Positions 56,154 through 64,000 of a stretch of 64,000 nt of DNA are shown here, piece by piece; position 1 is the first letter of the stretch; each line of letters opens with the position of its first letter. The position numbers were made by a program, and so were the translations under genes. The stretch is from Coxiellaceae bacterium (GTDB taxonomy: Bacteria; Pseudomonadota; Gammaproteobacteria; Coxiellales; Coxiellaceae). The stretch spans positions 1 to 64,000 of the forward strand of contig JARGOB010000003.1 of NCBI GenBank assembly GCA_029212925.1, written 5' to 3'. The notes beneath the pieces are model-generated. The model saw only the letters and a list, made by a program, of their open reading frames with translations. It ran no database searches and was not told where the DNA came from.

Positions 56154-56423
56154 CTAGGGTGACAAGACAGTGATCCTCACGGCATGCAGTTCAGTATTCA
56201 TTAAATCATCCAGCGCGCCATAAATCATACGATGTTGAGTGACTCGATTTTTACCGGCGAGTGATACCGCACAAATTTCCACATGAAAATGACTCATGCC
56301 AGTAGCGGCACCAGGGTGGCCTTTGTGCTTATAGCTTTCATCGGTAATCATCAAGTGACTTGGTGACAGAGTCTCCCTTAGGCGTTTTTCAGTTTCCGCT
56401 AAGCGTTGTTCTGCTGTCATCAT
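56154..56423 (-). CDS. BolA-family protein
   Basis: The protein has 89 residues. The pattern RLRETLSPSHLMITDESYKH, then GMSHFHVEICAVSLAGKNRVTQHRMIY and ELHAVRITV, has the conserved His and FHVxI/V of BolA. These bind [2Fe-2S] with monothiol glutaredoxins and act as regulators or iron-sulfur trafficking factors. It follows yciB (start overlaps ATGA). The last residues VLSP and the stop lie at the edge of the palindromic repeat, so the repeat probably supplied the current C-terminus. Confidence 0.85.
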   Translation of the reverse strand: MMTAEQRLAETEKRLRETLSPSHLMITDESYKHKGHPGAATGMSHFHVEICAVSLAGKNRVTQHRMIYGALDDLMNTELHAVRITVLSP

Positions 56424-56974
56424 GGCTTAGCCAGCTTTTCTTTGTCATCCTCTTGCACATGTTTAGCAAGATATAACGCCTGTGCAAAGATAAATAAAAT
56501 GGTAAGTCCCAATGTGCCGATAACTTTAAAATAAACCCACACCTTGGTGGAATAGTTATACGCCATGTAGATATTTAAAAAACCCATAAAGGTAAAGAAT
56601 ACAGCCCAAATGACGTTGAGGCGTTTCCAGATGACGTCTTTTAATTTAATTTTTTGGTGCAATAATTTTTGCATTAAAGGTTGTGGTGACATCAGGTGGC
56701 TGCCTAATAAGACTACGGCAAATAACCAGTAAATCACGCTGGGTTTCCATTTGATAAAGATCGATTTATGCAGCAATAAAGTGGCGCTACCTAAGACAAT
56801 GATCATTATGAAGGTGATGGTCTGAATCTTTTCGAACTTTCTAAACCGAAACCAGTGGATAGCTACCTGTATGCCTGAAGTGACCATTGCGGCAGCGGTG
56901 GCCGCATAGATGCCATAGATAAAGTAAAAGACACCAAAGGCGATAACCGGGAAAAAATCGAGGAGTGCTTGCAT
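56420..56974 (-). CDS. yciB: YciB/IspZ inner-membrane septation protein
   Basis: The protein has 184 residues with about five transmembrane helices. The start MQALLDFFPVIAFGVFYFIY is the typical YciB sequence, and VWKRLNVIWAVFFTFMGFLN is the conserved later segment. YciB links cell-envelope growth and division factors. It reads into bolA with overlapping stop and start. Divergent to yciO across about 130 bases. Confidence 0.94.
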   Translation of the reverse strand: MQALLDFFPVIAFGVFYFIYGIYAATAAAMVTSGIQVAIHWFRFRKFEKIQTITFIMIIVLGSATLLLHKSIFIKWKPSVIYWLFAVVLLGSHLMSPQPLMQKLLHQKIKLKDVIWKRLNVIWAVFFTFMGFLNIYMAYNYSTKVWVYFKVIGTLGLTILFIFAQALYLAKHVQEDDKEKLAKP

Positions 56975-57102
56975 AAGGTTCAGATGGGTTTGTGAATGAT
57001 GGCTCTAGTGTAAACAGTTGGTCAGTGTCAATCAACTATTGCGTCTGACGTCATCCTAGTCTATATTCAGTGCCTTATCGGTAAACTTGGCAACGGAATA
57101 CC

Positions 57103-57690
57103 ATGCAACGATTGTATTTGCATCCAGATAATCCACATCCGCGCGTAATAACGCAGGCGATGATAGCGCTGCAGGCCGGTGAAGTAGTTGCTTTTCAAAC
57201 TGTATCGGGATACGCGCTTGGCTGTATGCTTGATAACAAAGCCGGTGTTGATCTGATTCGTCGTATTCGCGATCTACCAACCGATCACCATTTTACTTTA
57301 CTGTGCCGTGATCTGTCTGAAATATCTTCATTTGCGATTATCGATAATGCGACTTTTCGTTTATTGCGCACTGAGACCCCCGGTCCTTATACCTTTATTT
57401 TACCAGCCACAAAACAAGTGCCTCGCCGCTTAATGCACCCCAAGCGTCGCACCATTGGTGTGCGCGTTAGTCCTCACCCGATTGTTACCGCTTTGCTCGG
57501 TGCTATCGATGCGCCGCTGATGTCTGCGTCACTGCGTATGGATGCGCTCGATTCGTACGTTGTTGACCTTGATCAAGTCGCTAAAGTCTTAACTCCGTAT
57601 GATGGGGTGTTACTGGACAGTGGTGGTTGCAAGGTGGAGCCAACTCAAGTCATCGATTGCACTTCAGGTACCGCGCGAACCTTACGTTGA
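57103..57690 (+). CDS. yciO: YciO/Sua5/YrdC-family protein
   Basis: The protein has 195 residues. The YrdC fold is recognisable: YALGCMLDNKAGVDLIRRIR, then HHFTLLCRDLSEIS, ETPGPYTFILPAT and RTIGVRVSPHPIV. YciO relatives share the threonylcarbamoyl-AMP synthase domain of TsaC but lack much of its activity. The family sequence normally begins PTDSGYA; here it is QTVSGYALG, with Pro-Thr-Asp changed, which may affect catalysis. It normally stands near scpA and trpS; here accessory genes separate it from scpA. Confidence 0.85.
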   Translation: MQRLYLHPDNPHPRVITQAMIALQAGEVVAFQTVSGYALGCMLDNKAGVDLIRRIRDLPTDHHFTLLCRDLSEISSFAIIDNATFRLLRTETPGPYTFILPATKQVPRRLMHPKRRTIGVRVSPHPIVTALLGAIDAPLMSASLRMDALDSYVVDLDQVAKVLTPYDGVLLDSGGCKVEPTQVIDCTSGTARTLR

Positions 57691-57711
57691 CCTTTTCTAG
57701 GATATAAAAAT

Positions 57712-59718
57712 ATGAAGCTTACCATCAAGATAAATATTATTGGTGTTGTTTTTTCTATGCTGATGGTGCTATGTGTGGTGCCGATTCATGCGGCTAGCCA
57801 TTTAAGCATGCTAAACACTGAGGCGCCTGGCGGACCATTGTTGGCCATGGTTGAGGATAAGCACAATAATGCATTGTATATTGCTGGTCATTTCCAAGCC
57901 GTGGGTACGGTGACAGGTGGTGGTGCCATGTTTAAATCTAACGGCCATTTGGCAGCGGTTACGCCGAGATATAATGGCAAGGTGTGGGCTTCTGTTGAGG
58001 ATGGTGATGGCGGGTTTTATGTGGCTGGTGACTTTACTGATGTGGATCACACCGGGATTGCTTACCTGGCCCATATTGAGTCCGATGGCTCTGTTGATCA
58101 CGCCTTCAAGCCTGCGCTCTCTTCACCCATTCGACACCTTGCGTTTGACTGCGGTATGTTATATGCCGCCGACAGATTGAATGTCTATGAAATTAATACC
58201 GATAATGCTGCAGTAGAGCCAGCATTCGCTACGCACGTTAATAAGACCATCAATTCACTCGCGGCTACCGATAATGCTGTTTATATTGGTGGTATTTTTA
58301 GTCAGGTCAATGGCGTCAATATAAGGGGGTTGGCTAAGCTTGATTACGATACCGGCGCACCGGATGTCCGATTCTTTAAACCCAATAGAAATGTGAAGGC
58401 GATTACCGCCGATTATCGGGGGAATTTATATGTCATCGTTTATCATTTACCAAGCCCGGTGATTAAAATTAATGAAACCACCGGTAACGTTGATGGTAAG
58501 TTTACGTTTGCTGATAACAGGTTGCCGTACAATGTGGCTTACGATAGAAATTATATTTATGTGCTGAGGGGGAAGGCGCCCTTTTTGCGTCGTTATGATG
58601 CCGTGACAGGGCAGCAAGATACAGGATTTCCAGATATAAAATTTGATATACACCCAGATACACTAAATTTTGATGACTACTACCTCTATGTGACGGGCGG
58701 TTTCTATGCCGTGAATAATGATCGCGACTATCAGCGCATTGTTCGTTTTGATCGCCAAACCTTTGCGTTGGATCGTAGCTATCATCCTATTATCACGAAT
58801 CGGACACTAACAGCCAGCTTGAGTAAGGGGGATTTATTTGTTGGTGGTTATTTTCAAGTAGCTAGTGGTAAAAATCAGTCTTTTTTAGCAAAGCTTAATC
58901 TTTTAAATAATAAGTTAGATCCAACTTTTCATCCGGTATTGAATAATTCAGTGAATACCTTAGTGCTGAATGGTGACACGTTGTATGTGGGTGGCCGTTT
59001 TACCAAGGTGAATGGTCATAAAGCGAATTATGTTGTGGCCTTATCGAAAACAACCGGTGAAACCGTGCCTACTGGTTTGGCATTATCACCGAATCGCAGT
59101 GTAAACACGCTGCGTATTCATGATGGTTATTTATATGTTGGTGGTGCTTTCACTAATATTGCCAGAAGTAACAACACAAAATACATGGCGCGATTTAATT
59201 TGCATACTCAGCAGTACGACCGTGATTTTGCACTAGGGCTTGATCAACAAGTATGGGATGTGGTATTTGCTGGTGATGCTGTGTATGTCGGCGGTGATTT
59301 TACTGACAAGTTAAGGAAATATAAGGTTGCTGATGGTAGTCGGGTGCTCGACTTTCAGCCGAACTTAAACAGAACCGTCAAAAACATCCTCGTTGATGGT
59401 GAAGATGTGTATGCCGCAGGTTATTTTTCTGGTGCGATGGCACGATTAAATTCCAAGAGCGGCGAGACCTTGCAAAATTTTGCGCTTTCGAGAGGGTTTT
59501 CTTTAGCCAAAGATGGTAAGTATATTTACATGGGTGGCCAAGATTATTTACAGCGCCTTGATACCGAAACTAAACAAATTGATAGCAACTTTAGTCTAGC
59601 GTCTAATGGTATTGTATATACGTTGCTGCCATCCGCTGATGTGCTGTATGCCGGTGGGTATTACACGAAATTGCAGGGTGAGTTGTCGCCTTACTTCGCA
59701 ATGATTGATTTGAGATAG
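57712..59718 (+). CDS. Secreted beta-propeller (DUF5122-like) protein
   Basis: The protein has 668 residues with a signal peptide (about 1-27, ending PIHAA). At least eight repeats have the form LYVGGxFTxVNG followed by a linker, for example YIGGIFSQVNGVNIRGLAKL, YVGGRFTKVNGHK, YVGGAFTNIARSN and YVGGDFTDKL. This is the delta-60 / DUF5122 propeller signature found in secreted or surface proteins. It would fold as one or two beta-propellers outside the cytoplasm and probably binds proteins or glycans. A strong terminator follows. The gene sits between yciO and scpA where relatives usually have none. Confidence 0.8.
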   Translation: MKLTIKINIIGVVFSMLMVLCVVPIHAASHLSMLNTEAPGGPLLAMVEDKHNNALYIAGHFQAVGTVTGGGAMFKSNGHLAAVTPRYNGKVWASVEDGDGGFYVAGDFTDVDHTGIAYLAHIESDGSVDHAFKPALSSPIRHLAFDCGMLYAADRLNVYEINTDNAAVEPAFATHVNKTINSLAATDNAVYIGGIFSQVNGVNIRGLAKLDYDTGAPDVRFFKPNRNVKAITADYRGNLYVIVYHLPSPVIKINETTGNVDGKFTFADNRLPYNVAYDRNYIYVLRGKAPFLRRYDAVTGQQDTGFPDIKFDIHPDTLNFDDYYLYVTGGFYAVNNDRDYQRIVRFDRQTFALDRSYHPIITNRTLTASLSKGDLFVGGYFQVASGKNQSFLAKLNLLNNKLDPTFHPVLNNSVNTLVLNGDTLYVGGRFTKVNGHKANYVVALSKTTGETVPTGLALSPNRSVNTLRIHDGYLYVGGAFTNIARSNNTKYMARFNLHTQQYDRDFALGLDQQVWDVVFAGDAVYVGGDFTDKLRKYKVADGSRVLDFQPNLNRTVKNILVDGEDVYAAGYFSGAMARLNSKSGETLQNFALSRGFSLAKDGKYIYMGGQDYLQRLDTETKQIDSNFSLASNGIVYTLLPSADVLYAGGYYTKLQGELSPYFAMIDLR

Positions 59719-59736
59719 ATTTAATTAAAGTAGAAT

Positions 59737-59768
59737 AAAAGCACCGCGGTTATTCTTGCGGTGCTTTT
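59737..59768. terminator. Bidirectional rho-independent terminator
   Basis: AAAAGCACCGC (59737-59747) pairs with GCGGTGCTTTT (59758-59768). The A and T tracts on both sides let it serve the propeller gene and the convergent minus-strand gene. Confidence 0.88.
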
Positions 59769-59772
59769 ATCG

Positions 59773-60192
59773 CTAAACCTCTGTTACACCGCGAGGTGAG
59801 GGTGTTGTGTTGGCCGTCTGTGTGCCTGCTTCGGCAGCGGTAGGCTGCACGAACACTTCTGCGACGGGTAGTGCTGGTGCTTGAGCACCGTTTACTATCG
59901 ATAACCGGGTAAGTAACAATACACGATTGGCAGGTAGATCATCGCCATCGTCTAATGGGTTAACCCGATTTTGATAATTGCCTACGCAGGCGCCAATGCC
60001 TGCACCGGTAAACATACCAAGGGCAGCGCCGCATACCCCCAATAGAAAGGTGGGGAATACTTGTTTTGACAGTATTCCTGTCACTACGGCGCCCAGCACA
60101 AGACCGCTTAAGCCACCAACAGTAAATCCTCGGTTTATGTAGAGGTTGGTTCGTCTTTCATGTGGCGTAAGTACATCATTAAGTCCTGCCAT
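59773..60192 (-). CDS. Small membrane protein with glycine-zipper helices
   Basis: The protein has 139 residues. Two hydrophobic segments (about residues 22-42 and 46-70) rich in Gly and Ala (GGLSGLVLGAVVTG, GVCGAALGMFTGAGIGACVG) form a helical hairpin. A soluble tail of about 70 residues, Ala/Thr/Pro-rich, follows. No family recognised. It lies about 15 bases from a similar gene upstream and may be co-transcribed with it. Confidence 0.6.
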   Translation of the reverse strand: MAGLNDVLTPHERRTNLYINRGFTVGGLSGLVLGAVVTGILSKQVFPTFLLGVCGAALGMFTGAGIGACVGNYQNRVNPLDDGDDLPANRVLLLTRLSIVNGAQAPALPVAEVFVQPTAAEAGTQTANTTPSPRGVTEV

Positions 60193-60208
60193 TGTTTAAT
60201 CCTTTATT

Positions 60209-60514
60209 TTAGGGTTTACCAAGGAGTGGGCTCTTACGATGATCTTCATCACTATCGACGGGGTTTTCAACATCACCTGGTGCTGGGGCGTTGCCTACAC
60301 AGCTTTTGCCAATAAGGTAACCCGCTGTAGCGCCAACAATCGCACCGAGCGCGATAGGGTATGAAACAACTGCAATTGTTCTTGCTAGTGTGGCATGTGG
60401 GTTGGTGAATTCTTGTTGTAGGTTGTACAGTGACCAAAGTAGGCAGCATGCTCCAGTAGCAATTCCGCCCGCGACGGCACCGATAACTTTATAATTATTC
60501 TGTTCATTTCTCAT
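60209..60514 (-). CDS. Small membrane protein, partner of the preceding gene
   Basis: From the ATG at 60514 (GGGAGTAAGACA upstream) the protein has 101 residues. Two hydrophobic helices (about residues 10-28 and 49-70, GGIATGACCLLW and GAIVGATAGYLIG) and a charged tail ending RKSPLLGKP. Its layout matches the next gene, so they may be diverged paralogues or partners. Function unknown. Confidence 0.55.
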   Translation of the reverse strand: MRNEQNNYKVIGAVAGGIATGACCLLWSLYNLQQEFTNPHATLARTIAVVSYPIALGAIVGATAGYLIGKSCVGNAPAPGDVENPVDSDEDHRKSPLLGKP

Positions 60515-60653
60515 TGTCTTACTCCCGTTTATATTTCTTATCACTATAAGGGCGGCAGTCTAGCACATTAATTAACCAATAAGAATCATGTTATCACCGT
60601 ATCTTGGTATAAAACTTCACGCGCTTAAGCTGCCTTTTTAGCAAGAATCGGGT

Positions 60654-61547
60654 ATGATTCACCTTATGATTGAAACTAACGAAAATACCCCCGCAGAAGC
60701 GAACGAAAACAACCAAATGGTCGATTGGAGCGATGGTTGGTTGGCAAAAGTCGGTGATCAACCGATCACTGAGCTGCCAGATGATCTTTATATTCCACCA
60801 GATGCATTGCGTTTATTCCTTGAAGCGTTCGAAGGGCCGATGGATTTGCTGCTTTATCTGATCAGAAAGCACAACATTGACATTTTGGACATACCTGTCG
60901 CTGAGATTACGCGTCAATATTTGGAATATATCGATTTAATGCAAGAGTTGCGCTTGGAGTTGGCTGCTGAATATTTGGTGATGGCGGCGACTTTGGCTGA
61001 GATTAAATCACGCATGTTATTGCCTAAGCCTGAGGCCGTTGAAGAAGGTGATGAGGATGATCCGCGTGCGGAGTTGGTACGACGGTTACAAGAATATGAA
61101 CGATTCAAACAAGCGGCTGAAGATATTGGCCGGCTACAGCGTTTGGAGCGTGATATTTATCTAGCAGAGGCAGATAAGCCACCGATGGAATTTGTTTTGC
61201 CGCCAGCGCAGGTGTCATTTGATGAGGTGTTGGGCGCATTAAAGGATGTGATGCAGCGTGCGAAATTGTTTACTTCTCATCATGTGCAGATGGAAGGCTT
61301 GTCTATTCGCGCGCGCATGACAGAGTTATTGGATAAATTGAATGCCACCAGCTTTAGTCGTTTTGAAACCTTATTTACGGTAGAAGAGGGCCGTATGGGG
61401 GTGGTGGTGACTTTTATTGCGATTCTAGAATTGATTCGCAATAGTGTTTTAGAATTAACACAATCGGAAGCGTTTGCGCCGATTTACGTTAAGGCGCGTA
61501 ATAGCACTGAAGAAGAAAACGAGGAAAGTGATGAGCGAACAGAATAA
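60654..61547 (+). CDS. scpA: Segregation and condensation protein A
   Basis: The protein has 297 residues (ATG 60654, or 60666). ScpA pattern: FEGPMDLLLYLIRKHNIDIL, then ITRQYLEYIDLMQEL and LVMAATLAEIKSRMLLP, followed by the C-terminal winged-helix with VVVTFIAILELIRNSVLEL. It is the kleisin linking SMC heads during chromosome compaction. The first 40 residues are an acidic extension (EAFEG begins at about residue 58). It overlaps scpB by 17 bases. Confidence 0.93.
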   Translation: MIHLMIETNENTPAEANENNQMVDWSDGWLAKVGDQPITELPDDLYIPPDALRLFLEAFEGPMDLLLYLIRKHNIDILDIPVAEITRQYLEYIDLMQELRLELAAEYLVMAATLAEIKSRMLLPKPEAVEEGDEDDPRAELVRRLQEYERFKQAAEDIGRLQRLERDIYLAEADKPPMEFVLPPAQVSFDEVLGALKDVMQRAKLFTSHHVQMEGLSIRARMTELLDKLNATSFSRFETLFTVEEGRMGVVVTFIAILELIRNSVLELTQSEAFAPIYVKARNSTEEENEESDERTE

Positions 61548-62643
61548 CGCTGAAGAAGAAGTAGTTGTTGAAGAGGCCGCTATTGATGAGACTGCTATTG
61601 AAGAAGTTGACGGGGCTGAGCTTGATGAACAGGATGATACTGCGGCATCAACACAGATTTTGAATCATGGTGTGTTATCACCTGAGTCATTAAAGGCTAC
61701 TTTAGAAGCGGCGATTTTTGCTTCAGGCGAGTCAATGAGTGTGAAGCGTATGGCGGCGTTATTTGACGAAGCGTATATGCCGAGTACTGAAGAAATTCGT
61801 GCGGCATTAGCATCATTAGCGGAAGATTATGAAGGTCGCGGTGTCGAGTTATCGCATGTGGCGTCGGGATATCGTTTTCAGGCGAAGGCAGAATATGCAC
61901 CGTATTTGCAAAAACTATGGGAAAAGAAGCCGCCACGTTTTTCGCGTGCGATGTTAGAGACATTGGCGTTGATTGCTTATCGTCAACCGATTACGCGTGG
62001 TGAGATTGAAGAAGTGCGTGGTGTGAGTACCAGCAGTCATATCATGAAGGTATTGCAAGAGCGGGAATGGGTAAAGATTGTCGCTTACAAAGATGTGCCG
62101 GGTAAGCCTGCGTTGTTTGGTACTACTAAAGATTTTTTAGATTATTTTAATTTAAAGCATTTAAAAGACATGCCGGACTTAAAAGAAATTATTGATCTGG
62201 ATCAAAAAGAAAAAGATTTAAATGAGCAGTTGGTATTGAATATGTCGTTGCAAGAGCAAGCAAATCCGGATGCTGAACAGGCGGTGATTTCGACTGAAGA
62301 GATGGCGGATGATACTGAAGAGCTTGTCATCCCGGCCCCCGAGCCGGGATCCAGTGAAGAAGCTGTAGAGGCTGGATCCCGCATCGAGTGCGGGATGACA
62401 GAGGAAGAGACTGCGGATGATGCCACTGTTGAAGAGATTGCAGCTGAAGAATTGAGCGAGTCTATTGAAGATGCAGATGTAAAAAATGTCATCCCGGCTG
62501 AAGAGCTTGTCATCCCGGCCCCCGAGCCGGGATCCAGTGAAGAAGCTGTAGAGGCTGGATCCCGCATCGAGTGCGGGATGACAGGCGAAGAGGCAGATGA
62601 AAATGATGAAGTGTCTGATCCGGAAGAAATAGAAGCTGTTTAG
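61531..62643 (+). CDS. scpB: Segregation and condensation protein B with repeat-expanded tail
   Basis: From the ATG at 61531 the protein has 370 residues, much longer than the usual 180-220. The core (residues about 50-215) is normal: LEAAIFASGESMSVKRMAAL, VASGYRFQAKAEYA, ETLALIAYRQPITRGEIEEV, GVSTSSHIMKVLQER. The acidic C-terminal tail from about residue 225 contains the peptide VIPAPEPGSSEEAVEAGSRI, then ECGMT, twice, encoded by two identical copies of the palindromic repeat. ScpB partners ScpA in the SMC complex. The tail is probably disordered and tolerated. Confidence 0.93.
   Translation: MSEQNNAEEEVVVEEAAIDETAIEEVDGAELDEQDDTAASTQILNHGVLSPESLKATLEAAIFASGESMSVKRMAALFDEAYMPSTEEIRAALASLAEDYEGRGVELSHVASGYRFQAKAEYAPYLQKLWEKKPPRFSRAMLETLALIAYRQPITRGEIEEVRGVSTSSHIMKVLQEREWVKIVAYKDVPGKPALFGTTKDFLDYFNLKHLKDMPDLKEIIDLDQKEKDLNEQLVLNMSLQEQANPDAEQAVISTEEMADDTEELVIPAPEPGSSEEAVEAGSRIECGMTEEETADDATVEEIAAEELSESIEDADVKNVIPAEELVIPAPEPGSSEEAVEAGSRIECGMTGEEADENDEVSDPEEIEAV
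62315..62401 (+). repeat. In-frame palindromic repeat copy 1 inside scpB
   Basis: The element CTTGTCATCCCGG...GGGATGACAG carries an inner GGGATCCAG / CTGGATCCC inverted pair. It is identical over 87 bp to the copy at 62498-62584 and reads as sense codons with no stop. Confidence 0.93.
62498..62584 (+). repeat. In-frame palindromic repeat copy 2 inside scpB
   Basis: Identical to copy 1 in sequence, orientation and reading frame, 183 bp downstream. A truncated extra start, GTCATCCCGGCTGAAGAG, directly precedes it at 62488, giving a third VIPA-encoding copy of the left end. Confidence 0.93.
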
Positions 62644-62758
62644 TCGTAGATCTTTCGCTAGCTACAGATATAATTAGAATGCTGAGTTTATAGGACACTA
62701 TAATGTTGAGTCGTCATGGATGCTAATAGAAATTACATAAAAAGAAGCGATAAAATAA

Positions 62759-63502
62759 ATGTCAAAAGAAAGAATTCAAAAAGTATTAGCACGAACTGGT
62801 TTGGCGTCACGTCGAAAAATTGAAGAGTGGATCAAAACTGGCCGCGTGGTAGTGAATGGTAAGCCGGCTGAGATTGGTCAGAGCATTGGCCATAAAGATC
62901 AAGTTGAAGTGGATGGTGAATTGATTGAATGTGCTTTTGATCATGACCGAACGCGCGTGTTGTTGTATCACAAGCCAGAAGGGCAGATTTGCACACGTGA
63001 TGATCCGGAAGGGCGTGAGACAGTATTTGAGCATTTGCCGCATTTAAAATCGGGCCGATGGATTTCGGTAGGGCGTTTGGACATTAACACCTCGGGGGTG
63101 TTGTTGTTTACTAACGATGGTGATTTGGCTAATCAATTAATGCACCCTTCATCCACTATTGAGCGTGAATATGCGGTGCGTATTTTAGGCGAAGTGACTG
63201 ATGATATGGCGAATCGTTTAACGCAAGGCATTAAGTTAGAAGATGGTAAGGCACGCTTTGAGCATATTGTGTTTCAGGGTGGTGAAGGCGCGAACCGTTG
63301 GTATCATGTGGTAACGATGGAAGGTCGTCAGCGTGTGGTGCGTCGATTATTTGAAGCGGTGGAATTGCGTGTCAGTCGTTTGATCCGCGTGCGTTTTGGG
63401 CCATTGGCTTTGCCGAGCACGTTGCGCACTAAGCGCTGGTTAGAATTAACCGATGAGAATATTGAAGACTTGCGTTTGTTTTTAGCGGCCGATGTTGAGT
63501 AA
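62759..63502 (+). CDS. rluB: 23S rRNA pseudouridine synthase, RluB type
   Basis: The protein has 247 residues with an S4 domain (RIQKVLARTGLASRRKIEEW, residues about 4-50) and an RsuA-type catalytic domain. The active-site Asp is in GRLDINTSGVLLFTNDGD. RluB modifies U2605 of E. coli 23S rRNA; the place after scpB, conserved in gammaproteobacteria, points to RluB rather than RsuA, RluE or RluF. It converges with a partial minus-strand gene, one base apart. Confidence 0.92.
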   Translation: MSKERIQKVLARTGLASRRKIEEWIKTGRVVVNGKPAEIGQSIGHKDQVEVDGELIECAFDHDRTRVLLYHKPEGQICTRDDPEGRETVFEHLPHLKSGRWISVGRLDINTSGVLLFTNDGDLANQLMHPSSTIEREYAVRILGEVTDDMANRLTQGIKLEDGKARFEHIVFQGGEGANRWYHVVTMEGRQRVVRRLFEAVELRVSRLIRVRFGPLALPSTLRTKRWLELTDENIEDLRLFLAADVE

Positions 63503-64000
63503 TTAGCGGGCAGTGTAATCCACTGGTGCAATAATCTCAGCGATTTGCTGTTGTTGACTGGCGAGTATCTGGTTTTGTTCTTCAGTAAATGTTTCGAATA
63601 CTTTTTTCAGTGGTTTGATGTGCTTGTCGATATCGCTTGCGGTATGTGGTTTTTGCAGGCGTGATAACACGCTATGCACGGCCAGCGTGGCTTTAAGTTT
63701 ATAGTACACCGCAAAATTCATTTCTTTCGGCAGTTTGGGTTGGTCGACTTTAAGTTCGGTATAGCGATCCAAGATATCGGACAGTGGTTCATCGTCTTTT
63801 AATTCTGTAATTTCAATTTCAGATAAAGGTAAGTCTTGTGATACCAGTTGTTGCTGCACTTGTGTAACCCAATGATCGGCGGCATCGCGCCATTGTTGGG
63901 TAAAGGTGGCTACTTGATCATTGAGTTGTTTGCTTAAGTTGTCGCATTCGGCGGCGCTGGTTTGTTTTAATAAGCGTTCGGGTATGTCGCTGGGATTGTT
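63503..64000 (-). CDS. Partial hypothetical helical protein (runs off the window)
   Basis: An uninterrupted frame of 166 codons reaches the window edge at 64000, so the start lies outside. The visible part is helical and rich in Gln, Leu and Glu (TSAAECDNLSKQLNDQ, ATFTQQWRDAADHW, KVFETFTEEQNQILASQ) with coiled-coil character. No family was recognised. It ends right after rluB's stop on the other strand. Confidence 0.65.
   Translation of the reverse strand, partial: NNPSDIPERLLKQTSAAECDNLSKQLNDQVATFTQQWRDAADHWVTQVQQQLVSQDLPLSEIEITELKDDEPLSDILDRYTELKVDQPKLPKEMNFAVYYKLKATLAVHSVLSRLQKPHTASDIDKHIKPLKKVFETFTEEQNQILASQQQQIAEIIAPVDYTAR

Overview
The window reads as a chromosomal segment of a gammaproteobacterium with a host-associated lifestyle, most likely in or near the Legionellales (Legionella, Coxiella, Berkiella, Aquicella type). 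This is inferred from two things. Gammaproteobacterial housekeeping operons are in recognisable order: kdsD-kdsC-lptC-lptA-lptB-hpf-ptsN-ptsO, mlaFEDCB-murA, fimV-truA-accD-folC-dedD-cvpA-purF and scpA-scpB-rluB. Between them lie eukaryotic-like or effector-like genes: ankyrin proteins, a degenerate Fic protein, a probable ADP-ribosyltransferase fold, a zeta-type kinase and a HAD-domain protein. No rRNA, tRNA, CRISPR array, phage module or secretion apparatus was found here.

Layout. 0.2-2.6 kb: a broken Fic-ankyrin effector gene, frameshifted and interrupted by an IS6/IS26-type element. 2.6-8.2 kb: two tandem secreted paralogues, each with a single CxxCH haem-type motif, then a putative ADP-ribosyltransferase-like protein. 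8.2-12.5 kb (minus): nitrogen-PTS proteins, Hpf, and LPS transport and Kdo synthesis genes; rpoN and rapZ, usual at this locus, are not there. 12.5-16.9 kb (plus): the Mla phospholipid-transport operon and murA, then a LysR regulator. 18-25.4 kb (minus): an ankyrin protein, an RND efflux pump with its adaptor, and a DegP/DegQ protease. 25.6-29.6 kb: pgeF, rluD, bamD and an MFS transporter. 29.7-35.7 kb: accessory genes (HAD protein, zeta-like kinase, GH18 chitinase, Xre regulator). 35.8-39.2 kb: a compact pantothenate-to-phosphopantetheine operon, panB-panC-panD-coaBC, and a small lipoprotein. 39.3-42.8 kb: two unknown proteins, a FitAB/VapBC-type toxin-antitoxin pair and a YhcG/DUF1016 nuclease. 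43-49.5 kb: fimV-like to purF. 49.5-54.7 kb: accessory genes, with an ankyrin protein of eleven 30-residue repeats, a HigBA pair followed by a duplicated ankyrin tail, and a GNAT-like protein. 54.7-57.7 kb: dusA, rpmE, bolA, yciB, yciO. 57.7-60.5 kb: a secreted beta-propeller protein and two small membrane proteins. 60.6-64 kb: scpA, scpB, rluB and a partial gene.

How the genes fit together. Much of the core content serves the envelope: LptABC export of LPS, KdsC/KdsD for Kdo, Mla lipid trafficking, MurA for peptidoglycan, BamD for outer-membrane proteins, DegP/DegQ and the RND pump. The pan/coa operon and AccD feed CoA and fatty-acid synthesis. The interspersed accessory genes look like secreted or translocated factors and small mobile or addiction units.

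The most unusual structures are (1) a dispersed palindromic repeat family (core GTCATCCCGG...CCGGGATGAC) inserted twice, identically and in frame, in the coding sequence of scpB; (2) the tandem CxxCH secreted proteins; and (3) the 90-bp, 30-residue ankyrin array with a displaced copy of its own tail beyond a toxin-antitoxin pair. All functional calls come from reading the sequence; no database search was run.
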